64,000 nt of DNA, taken from the NCBI RefSeq assembly GCF_019646055.1, contig NZ_JAESFE010000001.1, positions 1 through 64,000 of the forward strand, written 5' to 3'. The notes below the pieces were generated by a model. That model was given only the letters and a program-made list of their open reading frames with translations, made no database searches and was not told the DNA's origin. The stretch is from Sodalis sp. CWE. Its GTDB lineage: Bacteria > Pseudomonadota > Gammaproteobacteria > Enterobacterales > Enterobacteriaceae. Position 1 is the first letter of the stretch. Every line of letters starts with the position of its first letter. A program made the position numbers and the translations under genes. Positions 45,267 through 56,358 of the stretch are shown here, one piece after another.

Positions 45267-46436
45267 TTAATCTACCTGCTTACGCAGAAATGCTGGGATA
45301 TCTAAATAACTTAGTTCTTCTTCTTGAAATTTCTTATTATTAACTTCTCCTTTTTCTGTTATTTCGTGCTTTCTGTTAAGAAATGACGCATTTTTATCGC
45401 GATTATGATAACAATAATTATTTGTAGCGGGAGATTGATGATTTTTTTGTTTGTTTGTTAACAATGTAATCTCTTGACGTTTATCCATACCAATTCCTGT
45501 TGCTACCACAGTAACACGTAATTCATCATTCATTTCTGGCTCTAATGAGGTACCAATCACTACAGTAGCTTCATCTGAAGAGAACGCACGGACTGTATTG
45601 CCTACAGTTTCAAACTCATCCAAACGTAAATCAAGCCCAGCAGTAATATTTACTAGAACACCGTGAGCGCCAGATAAATCAATGTCTTCCAGTAACGGGC
45701 TTGAAATGGCTATTTCTGCTGCTTTTTCTGCTCTATCGTCACCGCAAGAAGTTCCAGAACCCATCATGGCGTAACCCATTTCCGACATAACGGTTCGCAC
45801 ATCAGCAAAATCAACATTCATTAACCCGGGACGAGTAATTAACTCAGCAATACCTTGTACTGCACCTTTTAGCACGTCGTTAGCTGCTTTGAATGCATCT
45901 AAAAGAGAAATTCCACGCCCCAAGACTTTTAGTAACTTGTCGTTAGGAATGATAATCAGTGAGTCAACATGTTTAGAAAGTTCAATAATACCTTGTTCGG
46001 CGAATGCCATGCGTTTTTTGCCTTCAAAGTTAAAAGGTTTGGTAACTACAGATACAGTTAAAATATTAAGATTTTTAGCAATCTCAGCTACAACAGGAGC
46101 AGCGCCTGTGCCAGTTCCACCTCCCATACCGGCAGCAATAAAAACCATATCAGCTCCTTCTAACGCAGCTTGTAATGATTCACGATCTTCTTCTGCTGCA
46201 TTACGTCCAATTTCTGGGTTAGCTCCAGCTCCTAAGCCTTTAGTTATATTGCTACCGATTTGGATTGTTTGTCCTAAAGATGTTTTGCGTAATGCTTGCG
46301 AATCGGTATTTACAGCAAAAAAATCCACACCTTCAATGCGCTCACGCACCATGTGTTCAACAGCATTACCACCACCTCCACCAATTCCGATAACTTTAAT
46401 AACTGCATCGGTAATTAACTCCATAGATTCAAACAT
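45267..46436 (-). CDS. ftsZ: Cell division GTPase FtsZ
   Basis: Tubulin-like GTPase that forms the Z ring. It is 389 aa (E. coli 383). GTP signature GGGTGTG is at 105-111, and the N-terminal [13 protein letters not shown] block is intact. The C-terminal conserved peptide [13 protein letters not shown], which binds FtsA and ZipA, is unchanged. The variable linker before it (about 320-375) is rich in Asn, Lys and Glu, as is usual in A+T-rich genomes. It starts at ATG 46436, 66 bp after ftsA. Confidence 0.98.
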   Translation of the reverse strand: MFESMELITDAVIKVIGIGGGGGNAVEHMVRERIEGVDFFAVNTDSQALRKTSLGQTIQIGSNITKGLGAGANPEIGRNAAEEDRESLQAALEGADMVFIAAGMGGGTGTGAAPVVAEIAKNLNILTVSVVTKPFNFEGKKRMAFAEQGIIELSKHVDSLIIIPNDKLLKVLGRGISLLDAFKAANDVLKGAVQGIAELITRPGLMNVDFADVRTVMSEMGYAMMGSGTSCGDDRAEKAAEIAISSPLLEDIDLSGAHGVLVNITAGLDLRLDEFETVGNTVRAFSSDEATVVIGTSLEPEMNDELRVTVVATGIGMDKRQEITLLTNKQKNHQSPATNNYCYHNRDKNASFLNRKHEITEKGEVNNKKFQEEELSYLDIPAFLRKQVD

Positions 46437-46502
46437 AACTTATCCCCGTTTTACATTTTATCGAGAATCGGAGTCCCCTACTTTGTTCCTGTGAAAAAGT
46501 CT

Positions 46503-47762
46503 TCAAAATTCTTTTTGTAGCCAACTACTTAATCGTTTAAACCATCTTCTAACTGACATTTTTTTTTCTATTTGCATTTCATTGTTTAAATAATGGTCTT
46601 TACCATAATGCAATAATCCAACAACCGTAGAATAATAAGGTTCTCTCACGTGATCTTTTAAACCAGTGATATTTAATGGATAACCTATGCGCACTTGTGT
46701 ATGAAAAATCTGCTTTGCACAAGCTGTCAAACCATCAATTTTTGCTGCACCACCAGTGATGACAACACCAGCAGACAGAGAATGATTTTTTGCCCATTTT
46801 GCTCGGAGTTTTTCTTGTAATTGAATGATCTCATTATTAACTAGACTAAGTAGTTCCATGTATCGTGGTTCAATTACTTCAGCTAAAGTTTGTCTTTGTA
46901 AGCAACGTGGCGGTTGTCCATCAGTAGTTGGTATTTCTATACTTTCTTCTTTGCTAAGGAGTGCGCCTAGTGCACAACCGTAACGTACTTTAATTGTTTC
47001 AGCATCAATTGGTAATGCTTCGAAAGCATAAGCAATATCATTTGTAACAGTATTACCAGCATAAGGAATTACTTTGATATGCCTTAAGGAACCAGCAATG
47101 AAAATTGCCACATCTATGGTTCCACCACCAATGTCAACTAAGCATACACCTAGTTCACGTTCGTCCTCGGTTAGCACAGCATAACTTGATGCTAAACCAG
47201 AAAAAATTAATTGATCGACTTTTAATCCGCAACGCTCTACTGAACGTACAATATTTTTTGCCATATCATTATGACAAGTAATTAGATGAACTTTAACCTG
47301 CATACGTATGCCGGTTAAACCAATTGGATTTTTAATTCCATCTTGGTAATCAATTGTATAATCTTGTGGGAGAACATGTAAAATACGGTGTTCATCGCGA
47401 ACCCGAACTGATTTAGCGGTATGTACTACATTTTCTACGTCTTCTTGCGTCACTTCTTCCTCAGAAATTGGCACTATACCAATTTCATTTTGACAATCAA
47501 TGTGTCTACCTGACAAAGCAAGATACACAGAGGAAATTTGACAGTCCGCCATTAATTCTGCTTTATCAATAGCAGATTGCACACATTTTACAACTGATTC
47601 TAAATCACTAACGCTGCCCTTATCCATACCGCGAGATGGACAGCCGCCAACTCCGATAATGCTTATCATTCCATCGGAAAGCACTTCCCCCACAAGGACA
47701 GCAACTTTAGCCGTACCTATTTCTAAGCCTACCAATAATTTTCTATCTGCTGCTTTGATCAT
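46503..47762 (-). CDS. ftsA: Cell division protein FtsA
   Basis: Actin-like ATPase that tethers FtsZ to the membrane and relays the FtsN signal. It is 419 aa (E. coli 420) with high identity. Phosphate-binding EIGTAKV is near the N-terminus, VDIGGGTIDVA and VITGGAAKIDG form the rest of the ATP site, and the 1C subdomain is present. The C-terminal amphipathic anchor ends SSWLQKEF. The start is ATG 47762. Immediately upstream is the broken ftsQ, so FtsA may now depend on a promoter inside that relic. Confidence 0.98.
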   Translation of the reverse strand: MIKAADRKLLVGLEIGTAKVAVLVGEVLSDGMISIIGVGGCPSRGMDKGSVSDLESVVKCVQSAIDKAELMADCQISSVYLALSGRHIDCQNEIGIVPISEEEVTQEDVENVVHTAKSVRVRDEHRILHVLPQDYTIDYQDGIKNPIGLTGIRMQVKVHLITCHNDMAKNIVRSVERCGLKVDQLIFSGLASSYAVLTEDERELGVCLVDIGGGTIDVAIFIAGSLRHIKVIPYAGNTVTNDIAYAFEALPIDAETIKVRYGCALGALLSKEESIEIPTTDGQPPRCLQRQTLAEVIEPRYMELLSLVNNEIIQLQEKLRAKWAKNHSLSAGVVITGGAAKIDGLTACAKQIFHTQVRIGYPLNITGLKDHVREPYYSTVVGLLHYGKDHYLNNEMQIEKKMSVRRWFKRLSSWLQKEF

Positions 47763-47834
47763 TATTCATTTTGCCTGCATCTGCGTTGTAGTCAGTTTTT
47801 TATTTTTTTTATCAAAAAAAGTACAATTTGCATT

Positions 47835-48642
47835 TCAACCGACGGCCAGACCTGAGTCATAACGCAAATCAACATAATTTATATATTTATTTTCATTGTG
47901 TGCTTGTTGTAAAAAGTATAGGATAAATTTCAATAAAGCGTTGTAGTCGTTTAATTTGATCTTTCTGGCCTATTTCTAGCTTAATACCATTCATTAATAT
48001 TAAATGCCATGAACTTTGTCACTCATAATGGTCGTTTTAATCTGAAGTTTGATAGTCATCAGTATGTTGTTCATAACATAATAATTGCTCAAAACTTTTT
48101 TTAACTTTCTTGTGGTCCATGTAATATTGGTACAAATTGGTTGATAATGTGAGCTGAAATTGGCTCGATTAATATCTTTTCATTATTTTTAATTAAATAC
48201 ATATTGCTCCATTGAGCTATGACTAGCTTAGTGTCTTCTACTGGAAGAACCTTAAACTCCTCTGTCCATGTTTTTTCCTTTTTTGCGTTAATTTTCTGTT
48301 TAATCCAAGGAATTCGTTTAATTTGTTTCTGCATAAGGCCAATTTTTTTTATAAAAGTAACATCAACTTTATCAAAAATTGGAGTTTTTTGTCGAACATC
48401 ATTATTATCATTATCGGCGAATTTTCTGATAATTATTAGTTGATACATTTTTGATAAAAAATTAGGATCTCTCGTTCAGTTAATAATTCTATATCCTGTC
48501 CATGAAAAAGCGCTAAGAGCTACCAGGAAAAGCGCTGAATTAAAAATAAGTTGACTGTTTCTCTATAATCACAACCACAACGTATGGAGGTTTTTCTCGT
48601 CTTATTACTGCTGTACGTATTTACAACTGCTTGTGGTACCAT
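47835..48642 (-). pseudogene. ftsQ: Cell division protein FtsQ pseudogene
   Basis: All domains of FtsQ can be traced but not in one frame. The start MVPQAVVNT matches MSQAALNT (ATG 48642). A frameshift leads to the membrane helix SALFLVALSAFSWTGYRII, then a TGA where E. coli has Trp. The POTRA region (RIPWIKQ, ending HGPQES) is open at 48448-48101. A shift at a run of seven A leads to a stretch with TAA and TGA, then [15 protein letters not shown] and [12 protein letters not shown] third shift leads to YVDLRYDSGLAVG and a TGA at another conserved Trp. FtsQ normally bridges FtsK to FtsBL and is essential in E. coli. At least three shifts and three internal stops argue against a sequencing error. 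ddlB, which precedes ftsQ in E. coli, is gone. Confidence 0.92.
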
Positions 48643-48701
48643 ATTAAACCATTCCGGATGAAATCTTCTTACAAAAAGAAGTTATTTTGGATAAACTTAT
48701 T

Positions 48702-50186
48702 TTATCCATCATTAACTAACTGTTTATCTAATTTAATTTGGATCTTGTTTTCAATTAGTTTTCTGACAATGTTTCCAATCGTGCCAGCACCTTGAATTAA
48801 CACTAAATCATTGTTTTTCATCACTAATTCTAAAATCATCGATAGTTTATTTATATGCGACACAAAAATCGGATTTATTATCCCAAGGTTTCGAATAGTG
48901 CGACATAAAGAAAAACCGTCTATACCTGATATAGGTAGTTCTCCAGCAGGGTAGATGTCTAGTATCAATAGAACATCTACTCTAGAAAGAACAATAGAAA
49001 AATCTTCATATAAATCTCTAGTACGAGTATATCTATGCGGTTGAAATATCATCACAAGTCGCTTACCAGGCCATCCTATTCGAATTGTTTGAATTGTTGC
49101 TTTTATCTCTGTTGGATGATGACCGTAATCGTCTATTAGCATTACGTTACCAGATTTACCATTGATATTGGTTAAATCATAACGTCCTAAATTATCAAAT
49201 CGTCGTTTTGTTCCTTGAAAATTTTGCATTGCTTGAAAAATATTTTTATCATCAATACCTTCCTCGGAAGCTACTACGATTGATGCCATTGCATTTAGTG
49301 CGTTATGTTTGCCAGGCGCATTGAACAGTTTTATTTTTAATTTTAATTTTCTTTTTCGAAGAACGATAAAATTACTATACATACCGTTCTGATGGTATTC
49401 GATAATGCGAAAATCAGCGTCATCACTAAAACCATAAGTGGTGACTTGTCTTTTGATAAAAGGTAATATCTCACGGATTGCTGGATCGTCAATGCACATT
49501 ATTGCTCGGCCATAAAACGGCATTTTATGCAAAAAGTTAATAAATGTTTTTTTTAAATTTTCGAAATCTCGATGATAAGTATCCATATGATCAGCTTCGA
49601 TATTAGTAATAACAGCTATCATTGGTTGTAAACTTAAGAAGGAAGCATCGCTTTCGTCAGCTTCAACAATGATATGACGACCAGATCCCAAACGAGCTCG
49701 AGTATTAATGGTTTTTATTATTTCTCCATTAACAAATGTTGGATCAAAACCAGCTTGAATATAAATACTAACTATCATTGAAGTAGTGGTGGTTTTTCCA
49801 TGTGTTCCTGCAACAACGATACTATGACGAAAACGCATTAATTCTGATAGCATTTCTGCACGTTGGATAACTGGAATACGTGCCTTTCTGGCTGCTATAA
49901 TTTCTGGATTATCAATTGCAATAGCATTCGATACTACTACCACATTAGCATTACAGATATTTTCTGGTTGATGATTAAAAAAAATGTATGCGCCAAGATC
50001 TATTAATCTTTTTGTAATTGAGTTCGAAACTAAATCAGATCCACTAATTTGGTAACCTTCATTTATTAGAACTTCTGCAATGCTACCCATACCATTGCCT
50101 CCAATTCCAACAAAATGAATTTTCTTGACCCGCTGCATACCGGGTAGCATTAAATCTTGAAATTTAATCAATCGTTTTATGTTCAC
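48702..50186 (-). CDS. murC: UDP-N-acetylmuramate-L-alanine ligase
   Basis: Adds L-Ala to UDP-MurNAc, the first amino acid of the stem peptide. It is 494 aa (E. coli 491). The nucleotide-sugar-binding GIGGNGMG block, ATP loop GTHGKTTTT, central EADESDASF and [10 protein letters not shown], and the C-terminal DDYGHHPTE block are all present. The start is GTG at 50186; alignment with the E. coli N-terminus MNTQQLAK supports it, although the ribosome-binding site is weak. In E. coli murC is followed by ddlB and ftsQ; here the ftsQ relic follows directly. Confidence 0.97.
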   Translation of the reverse strand: MNIKRLIKFQDLMLPGMQRVKKIHFVGIGGNGMGSIAEVLINEGYQISGSDLVSNSITKRLIDLGAYIFFNHQPENICNANVVVVSNAIAIDNPEIIAARKARIPVIQRAEMLSELMRFRHSIVVAGTHGKTTTTSMIVSIYIQAGFDPTFVNGEIIKTINTRARLGSGRHIIVEADESDASFLSLQPMIAVITNIEADHMDTYHRDFENLKKTFINFLHKMPFYGRAIMCIDDPAIREILPFIKRQVTTYGFSDDADFRIIEYHQNGMYSNFIVLRKRKLKLKIKLFNAPGKHNALNAMASIVVASEEGIDDKNIFQAMQNFQGTKRRFDNLGRYDLTNINGKSGNVMLIDDYGHHPTEIKATIQTIRIGWPGKRLVMIFQPHRYTRTRDLYEDFSIVLSRVDVLLILDIYPAGELPISGIDGFSLCRTIRNLGIINPIFVSHINKLSMILELVMKNNDLVLIQGAGTIGNIVRKLIENKIQIKLDKQLVNDG

Positions 50187-50271
50187 ATTGCTATTAATTT
50201 TTTAATTATCTGTAATAAAATTACAACAAAATAATTTCAAAACTTTGATGTTATCAATTAAAATTTAATCA

Positions 50272-51369
50272 TTAAAAATAAGAAGAAGCCGCTTTTTTCA
50301 GCGCTAGCGCTATGCGTTCTGTTGCGTTAAAAGTATTTACTGCACGAGCACGTTGTGCCATTGTTAACAGAATTGATCGATTCCAGCTAATTAGTAGTCG
50401 AGTTACTCGTTCAATGCTAAAAAATGGCTGTTCAATAATTTTTGCTGCTCCATGTTCCTCTAATAAACAAGCATTCCAATATTGTTGACGGTCTTTGTGA
50501 ATAAACGGAACGAACAAAGCTGCCACCCCTGCTGTAGATATCTCACTTACTGTTAGTGCTCCAGCACGGCAAATTACAATGTCCGCCCAAGCATAAGCAG
50601 AAGACATATCGTCAATAAATTCTACAACCTTGTACTGTGTCATCCTGCTGGTTTTATTATTATTTTCTTTTTCCATATAGGTTTGAATAACCTCTTCTAA
50701 CCTTCCTTTTCCTGTTTGGTGCCAGACGGTTATAGTATTAATTAACTGTGAAAATACTTCCGGCATTACTTTATTAAGTACCTGTGCACCTTGACTTCCT
50801 CCTATAATTAAAACCCGAATTGGCCCAGTTCGATTTCGAAAACGTATTTCAGGTGAAGGAAGACTTATAATTGTATCACGTATTGGATTACCAACTACTT
50901 CAGCATGTGGAAATGCATTAGGGAAAGCTTGAAGTACTTTATACGCAATTTTTGCCAAGCTGCGATTTGTTAGTCCAGCAACACGGTTTTGCTCATGCAA
51001 AACTAAAGGAATTCCGCAACTCCAAGCTGCCAAACATCCTGGTCCGGAAACATAGCCTCCCGTACCTAGCACTACGCTAGGTTTCCAAGAATATATAATT
51101 GATCGTATTTTTCGTATAGTTCGGAAAATGTAGAGACAAGCTAGGAACTTTGCTTTTAATCCTTTTTTACGACGCGGATTACTGATGCAAATATGACTAA
51201 TATTAATACCATATTGTGGTACCAAATTTGCTTCTATACGTTCAGAAGTTCCAATCCAAAGAACTTGCCAACCATGCTTCATTAGATGTAATGCTACCGT
51301 TAATCCAGGAAAAACATGTCCGCCAGTACCGCCTCCTATCACCAATAATCGTTTTTTCTTTCTTTTCAT
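50272..51369 (-). CDS. murG: UDP-GlcNAc:lipid I N-acetylglucosaminyltransferase
   Basis: Peripheral inner-membrane enzyme that converts lipid I to lipid II. It is 365 aa (E. coli 355). GT-B fold motifs are clear: N-terminal [33 protein letters not shown], and in the C-terminal half GGSQGAQ and [12 protein letters not shown] with [12 protein letters not shown] for UDP-GlcNAc. Its ATG overlaps the end of ftsW by 4 bp (ATGA), indicating translational coupling. An insertion of about ten residues in the region after [10 protein letters not shown] accounts for the extra length. Confidence 0.97.
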   Translation of the reverse strand: MKRKKKRLLVIGGGTGGHVFPGLTVALHLMKHGWQVLWIGTSERIEANLVPQYGINISHICISNPRRKKGLKAKFLACLYIFRTIRKIRSIIYSWKPSVVLGTGGYVSGPGCLAAWSCGIPLVLHEQNRVAGLTNRSLAKIAYKVLQAFPNAFPHAEVVGNPIRDTIISLPSPEIRFRNRTGPIRVLIIGGSQGAQVLNKVMPEVFSQLINTITVWHQTGKGRLEEVIQTYMEKENNNKTSRMTQYKVVEFIDDMSSAYAWADIVICRAGALTVSEISTAGVAALFVPFIHKDRQQYWNACLLEEHGAAKIIEQPFFSIERVTRLLISWNRSILLTMAQRARAVNTFNATERIALALKKAASSYF

Positions 51370-52532
51370 CGAGATCCTATTAGGAATGCTTGTTTTTTAG
51401 CTATTCGTCTTTCAAAATCTATTCTCAAAAGAATTACCATTGCTATTGTCATAACGATTAAACTAGAACCTCCGTAACTGATTAATGGCAACGTTAGACC
51501 TTTGGTTGGCAATACACCAACAACAACCCCTATATTAACCAAAGTTTGAAATCCAAACCAAATTCCAATAGAACATGCCAAGAAACCAGAAAACTGTTGG
51601 TTAGCTTCCAACGCCTTTCGACCAATACTCATTGCGCGAAATGAAATAAAAAATAACAATGATAACGTTAAGACTACTCCAAAATATCCAAGTTCTTCTC
51701 CCAAAATAGCGAAAATGAAGTCAGTATGGGCTTCTGGTAAATATTCCAGTTTCTGTATTGAATTTCCTAATCCTCGGCCCCAGAATTTTCCACAACCAAA
51801 AGCCATTAGCGATTGAGTAAGCTGATAGCCACTGCCAAATGGATCATCCCATGGTTTCCAGAACGACATTATACGACGTATGCGATACGGTTCAGAAAAT
51901 ATAAATAAAAAAACTGTAAATATTCCAGAGCCGATAATTAATGAAAAATGCCAAAGTTTAGCGCCAGCTAAAAATAACATCGCTAAAGCAGTAACAAACA
52001 ATATTATCGTAGTCCCAAAATCGGGTTGTGCTAGCAGTAATGCTGATGATAATATTATTACACTTATTGGTTTACAAAGTCCCAAAAAATTAGCACGCAC
52101 TTCCTTTGCTTTTCGCGCTAAATAATTTGCAATATAACAAAATAGTGCAAGTTTAGATAATTCTGCAGGTTGAACTCGCAATGGACCAAAAGCTAACCAA
52201 CGAATTGAACCATTAGCCGAACTTCCGATTAGTAAAACTAATATTAACATCGCTAAAGCAACAAATAACATTAATGGACTGCAACGTTGCCAAGTAATCA
52301 TTGGTACCCTAATTATCACTAATGATAATAAAAATACTGAAGTGAGATAAAGAGCATCGCGCTTTATAAAATAAAATGGATCACTTGATATACGCGCTCC
52401 GATTGATATCGAAGCCGAAGCAACCATCACGAAACCAATACTAATTAATCCTAATACTGACCATAAAAGAGCGCGATCATAAAGCACATCTTTTTGTTGT
52501 CTTTTAAAATTGAGACTGTTAATCAACCACAT
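51366..52532 (-). CDS. ftsW: Septal peptidoglycan polymerase FtsW (SEDS family)
   Basis: Membrane glycosyltransferase that polymerises lipid II at the septum with FtsI. I start at ATG 52532, giving 388 aa; a TTG two codons earlier is possible. E. coli FtsW is 414 aa because of a longer cytoplasmic N-terminus. About ten transmembrane helices are seen. SEDS signature blocks are present: RIQPAEL-like [44 protein letters not shown] and [13 protein letters not shown]. It is coupled to murG by a 4-bp overlap. Confidence 0.97.
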   Translation of the reverse strand: MWLINSLNFKRQQKDVLYDRALLWSVLGLISIGFVMVASASISIGARISSDPFYFIKRDALYLTSVFLLSLVIIRVPMITWQRCSPLMLFVALAMLILVLLIGSSANGSIRWLAFGPLRVQPAELSKLALFCYIANYLARKAKEVRANFLGLCKPISVIILSSALLLAQPDFGTTIILFVTALAMLFLAGAKLWHFSLIIGSGIFTVFLFIFSEPYRIRRIMSFWKPWDDPFGSGYQLTQSLMAFGCGKFWGRGLGNSIQKLEYLPEAHTDFIFAILGEELGYFGVVLTLSLLFFISFRAMSIGRKALEANQQFSGFLACSIGIWFGFQTLVNIGVVVGVLPTKGLTLPLISYGGSSLIVMTIAMVILLRIDFERRIAKKQAFLIGSR

Positions 52533-52574
52533 ATTCAATAATATAGGTTTATTTCTTTTTCTAAGATTATTACG

Positions 52575-53894
52575 CTATCCTAATTCTAAAGCGAGACGAG
52601 TGAAAGTCTCACCACGTTCTTCAAAATTGATGAACTGATCTAAGCTCGCACAAGCAGGAGATAACAAAACCAAATCTCCTTTCTTTACACAGCAACCAAT
52701 AATACGCATCGCTTGTTCAAGCGTATCAGTAATAATTGACTTGTCAGGGCATAAAGAAGCTAGTTTTGCGCCATCTTGTCCAAAACAATATAACCGTATT
52801 TGATGATAACTTTTCTGTATTCGTAACTGAAGTGTTGTAAAATCTGCAGATTTTCCATCACCTCCCAAAATCAAATGGAGTGTACCAACTACCTCTAATC
52901 TATCTAGGGCAGCTTCTGTACTGCCTGTATTTGTTGATTTTGAGTCGTTAACCCAATGCACACCGTTACGTTTGTGTATTAACTCAAAGCGATGCGCTAG
53001 GCCACAAAAATGACGCAGCGCCATTAAACTGCTTTCACGGGGAATTTTTAGTTCGTCTGCTATCGCTAATGCCGCTAAAGCATTAGTATAATTATGAACT
53101 CCGCTAATTCTTAGTTCTTTGCATTCCAGTAATTGTTTGCCATAAGCCATAAGCCAAATTTTTCCAGAGCAACGATGTAAGCAATAATCTCCTCTTTTTA
53201 TGCCGAAACTAATAAAACGCGCGTTTTTTCTATGCTCTGGAAAAGTAGAGATATCATCTGTATTAATCAAACAAGTTAAAGAGTTTCGATAGATAGCTAG
53301 TTTAGCCATACGGTACTGTTGCATACAGACCGAATAACGATTCATATGATCTTTGCTAATATTCAGAACAGTTGCCACAGAAACTTTTAGGCTATATGTA
53401 TTTTCTAGTTGAAAACTAGATAACTCTAAAATATACAATTGACATGATAAGTTTAATAATTCTAAAGCAGGTAATCCAAAATTACCACCAACACCAACTT
53501 TTAAGCCTGCCTTGGAAGCCATTTTGTTTACCATATGCACAACAGTGCTTTTACCATTCGTTCCTGTTACTGCTACCACTGGTACCTCTAATGCTTCACG
53601 TGCGAATAACTCAATGTCGCTAACAATAACAGCATCAGATGATATTAGAGAAGGATCCAACGACGGAACACCGGGACTTTTTACTATAAGTGTAGCATTA
53701 AGAAGCCATTGTTTATGTAACGAACCTAAATGAATTGGTATATCATGCGGAATTTTTCCCAAACCGATTGGTGAATAACATGTATCTATTACATACGGAA
53801 TCACACCGCGACGATGGAAGAAATTAACACAAGAAACACCGGTAATGCCTAATCCAATTATGACCACTCGCTCACGCCGATAGTCTGTTTTCAT
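52575..53894 (-). CDS. murD: UDP-N-acetylmuramoyl-L-alanine-D-glutamate ligase
   Basis: Adds D-Glu to the stem peptide in the cytoplasm. It is 439 aa (E. coli 438). The N-terminal GLGITGVS dinucleotide-like fold, ATP loop GTNGKST, SSFQLE, the carbamylated-lysine region NISKDHMNRY and the C-terminal block NDSKSTNTGST are intact. The start is ATG 53894, 5 bp after mraY, so the two are part of one transcript. Spacing and order match E. coli. Confidence 0.97.
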   Translation of the reverse strand: MKTDYRRERVVIIGLGITGVSCVNFFHRRGVIPYVIDTCYSPIGLGKIPHDIPIHLGSLHKQWLLNATLIVKSPGVPSLDPSLISSDAVIVSDIELFAREALEVPVVAVTGTNGKSTVVHMVNKMASKAGLKVGVGGNFGLPALELLNLSCQLYILELSSFQLENTYSLKVSVATVLNISKDHMNRYSVCMQQYRMAKLAIYRNSLTCLINTDDISTFPEHRKNARFISFGIKRGDYCLHRCSGKIWLMAYGKQLLECKELRISGVHNYTNALAALAIADELKIPRESSLMALRHFCGLAHRFELIHKRNGVHWVNDSKSTNTGSTEAALDRLEVVGTLHLILGGDGKSADFTTLQLRIQKSYHQIRLYCFGQDGAKLASLCPDKSIITDTLEQAMRIIGCCVKKGDLVLLSPACASLDQFINFEERGETFTRLALELG

Positions 53895-53899
53895 CTATA

Positions 53900-54985
53900 T
53901 CACCGCATTCTCATCGAAACCAACCCAACCAAAACTAACATTAATGAAATAATCCAAAAACGTACCATAATACGAGGCTCTGGACATCCTTTTAACTCAT
54001 AGTGATGATGAATTGGAGACATAAGAAAAAATCGATGACCACGCAGTTTAAATATACTAACTTGTAAAATCACCGACAAAGTTTCTATTACAAATACTCC
54101 ACCCATAATAAATAATAAAAGCTCTTGGTGTAATAAAACCGCTATTATTCCAAGCATGCCTCCAATCGAAAGAGATCCAACGTCTCCCATAAAAATTTGT
54201 GCAGGATAAGTATTAAACCATAAAAAACCGATACCTGACCCAATTATAGCCGCGCAAACTACCGCTAACTCGCCTGCAAATTGCGTATAAGGAATGTGTA
54301 AATAGTTTGCAAAACCTATGTTACCTGTTACCCAAGCTATTAGCGCTAAACCAAAAGCAACACAAACAACAGGAACAATCGCTAGGCCATCTAAACCATC
54401 TGTTAAATTTACTGCATTGCTAGTGCCAACAATTACAAAATAAGCTAAAGGTACGTACCATACCCCTAATTGTGGCTTAACTTCATTAAAAAAAGGGATT
54501 ACCAACTGAGTTGGTGATGGCGTATTTTTCTCTATTTTAAATATGATTAATATAACTGCCAAGGCTATTAATGATTGCCAAAAATATTTCCAAAAAGCAG
54601 TAAGTCCTTTAGAACTTTTATATGCTACTTTACAGTAGTCATCAATAAAACCTATAGTTCCATAACTAATTAAGACGAACAAAGTAAACCAGATATATGG
54701 ATTAAAAAGATAAGACCACATTAATACTGAGGTAACAATCGAAAAAAGGATCATTAATCCGCCCATAGTAGGGGTACCATGCTTTCTGATATGTGACTCC
54801 GGTCCATCTGTACGCACCGATTGTTCAATATGTAGTTTTTTTAGCCAAATTATTAGATACGGCCCGGTCCATAGGGATAAAAAAATTGCTGTCAAGCAAC
54901 TCATACCTGCACGAAACGTTAAACAATAAAAAAATTTAAATATCGAAAATGATTGAATCAAATATTCTGTTAACCATATTAACAT
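53900..54985 (-). CDS. mraY: Phospho-N-acetylmuramoyl-pentapeptide transferase
   Basis: Integral membrane enzyme that loads the muropeptide onto undecaprenyl phosphate to make lipid I. It is 361 aa (E. coli 360) with ten hydrophobic helices. Active-site Asp motifs are present: [20 protein letters not shown] and the MGDVGSL block. The C-terminal [15 protein letters not shown] supplies the HHH motif. The ATG overlaps the murF stop by 7 bp. Confidence 0.98.
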   Translation of the reverse strand: MLIWLTEYLIQSFSIFKFFYCLTFRAGMSCLTAIFLSLWTGPYLIIWLKKLHIEQSVRTDGPESHIRKHGTPTMGGLMILFSIVTSVLMWSYLFNPYIWFTLFVLISYGTIGFIDDYCKVAYKSSKGLTAFWKYFWQSLIALAVILIIFKIEKNTPSPTQLVIPFFNEVKPQLGVWYVPLAYFVIVGTSNAVNLTDGLDGLAIVPVVCVAFGLALIAWVTGNIGFANYLHIPYTQFAGELAVVCAAIIGSGIGFLWFNTYPAQIFMGDVGSLSIGGMLGIIAVLLHQELLLFIMGGVFVIETLSVILQVSIFKLRGHRFFLMSPIHHHYELKGCPEPRIMVRFWIISLMLVLVGLVSMRMR

Positions 54986-56358
54986 GATACCCTCTCTTGT
55001 ATGGAGAGCACCACTTGCTCCATCACAGCATTGCGTGATCCTTTTATTAAAATGGTTGTCGGTTTTTTTTCGGACAGAAGTAGCAAAATTCGATCAATTA
55101 ATATTGCTTTGTTTTGAAAATGTTCGCCTCGTCTGCTAGCATTGCTAATTAAATAACTAAAATAACCAATGCTGAGTATTTTGTCGATACCAGATGTTGC
55201 GGCAATAATTTTACCTATATTCCAATGATACGCTGCTGTGTTATTTCCCAATTCAGCCATATCACTAACTACCATTACTTTGTATCCAGGTATTTTCAAT
55301 AGAACTCTTATAGCAGCAATCATCGAGCCAACATTGGAGTTATAACTATCGTCTAATAATAATTGATTTCTTCCAAGAAGAATAGGAAATAATCGCCCAG
55401 GAAGGGGTTGAATTTTTTTTAAACCAGCAACGACAGAGGATAACGATGCTCCTACTGACATTGATAACGCGCAGGCAGCTAAAGCATTAGAAACGTTATG
55501 TATTCCCAGTAATGGCAATCGTACCGCACACGCTCCTGATGGAGTATGTAATAGAAAACGTATACCTTTTAAGTTTTCTTCAATATGGCTAGCAAAGAAA
55601 TCAACGTTGTTGGTTGCCTGTGTAGCAAATCGCCAAATATTTCTTTGATCTAAATCCTTTTTCCAATTTTTCCAATCATGACTGTCAGCATTAAAAATGC
55701 CGCGTCCATTAATACTTAAACCAGAGAAAATTTCTCCTTTAGCTTTTGCTACAGCTGATAAAGAGCCGAATCCAGTCAAATGAGCTATAAAAAGGTTATT
55801 TATCAAAGCAGCTTCCGGGCGAACTAAGCTAGTAATCCAAGAGATTTCACCAAGACGATTGGCTCCAATTTCAATAACTGCATAATCATGTATGGGTGTT
55901 AAACGTAGTAAAGTTAATGGTACGCCTATTTCATTATTAAAATTTCCCTGTGTTGCTAAAACGTTTCCGCATTGGCGCAAAATAGCAGCTGTCATTTCTT
56001 TAACTGTAGTTTTTCCAGAGGATCCAGTTACAGCAACAATTCGCGCCGAAACTTGTCGACGTACCCAGGCGCCTAACTGACCAAGTGCACGTTTTGTGTC
56101 AGTAACGATCAATTGCGGAACAGTTAATGGTATTGGACGATTAACCAATAAAGCACTACAAAAAGAAGTACTGATAGCTTGCTTAGCAAAATCATGCGCA
56201 TCAAACCTATCCCCTTTTAACGCAACAAATAAACATTTACGTTTCATAGTAGCACCTAGTGTACGTGAATCAGTTGTGACAGTTTCGATACAAACGTCTT
56301 CTCCAATCCAATCAGCACGAAGAATCGATGCGATGGTGCTGAGTCTAAATGAAATCAT
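54979..56358 (-). CDS. murF: UDP-N-acetylmuramoyl-tripeptide-D-alanyl-D-alanine ligase
   Basis: Adds D-Ala-D-Ala to the tripeptide precursor. I start at ATG 56358 (MISFRL), which overlaps the murE stop as ATGA and gives 459 aa (E. coli 452). A frame reaching 56481 would lie inside murE. ATP loop [24 protein letters not shown] and [13 protein letters not shown] blocks are present. AGGAGG lies about 12 nt upstream inside murE. The D-Ala-D-Ala substrate needs a Ddl enzyme; ddlB is missing from its usual place, so another ddl is expected elsewhere. Confidence 0.97.
   Translation of the reverse strand: MISFRLSTIASILRADWIGEDVCIETVTTDSRTLGATMKRKCLFVALKGDRFDAHDFAKQAISTSFCSALLVNRPIPLTVPQLIVTDTKRALGQLGAWVRRQVSARIVAVTGSSGKTTVKEMTAAILRQCGNVLATQGNFNNEIGVPLTLLRLTPIHDYAVIEIGANRLGEISWITSLVRPEAALINNLFIAHLTGFGSLSAVAKAKGEIFSGLSINGRGIFNADSHDWKNWKKDLDQRNIWRFATQATNNVDFFASHIEENLKGIRFLLHTPSGACAVRLPLLGIHNVSNALAACALSMSVGASLSSVVAGLKKIQPLPGRLFPILLGRNQLLLDDSYNSNVGSMIAAIRVLLKIPGYKVMVVSDMAELGNNTAAYHWNIGKIIAATSGIDKILSIGYFSYLISNASRRGEHFQNKAILIDRILLLLSEKKPTTILIKGSRNAVMEQVVLSIQERVSC

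Noticed and set aside
45889-46494. 201-aa frame on the plus strand opposite ftsZ
   Set aside because: Antisense shadow of a highly conserved gene; Pro/Ser/Ala-rich content follows from the codons of ftsZ.
47835-48642. TGA read as tryptophan, suggested by two TGA codons at conserved Trp positions in ftsQ
   Set aside because: Intact genes in the window use TGG for Trp and TGA as stop, and the tRNA-Trp anticodon is the normal CCA. The ftsQ frame is broken in other ways too.
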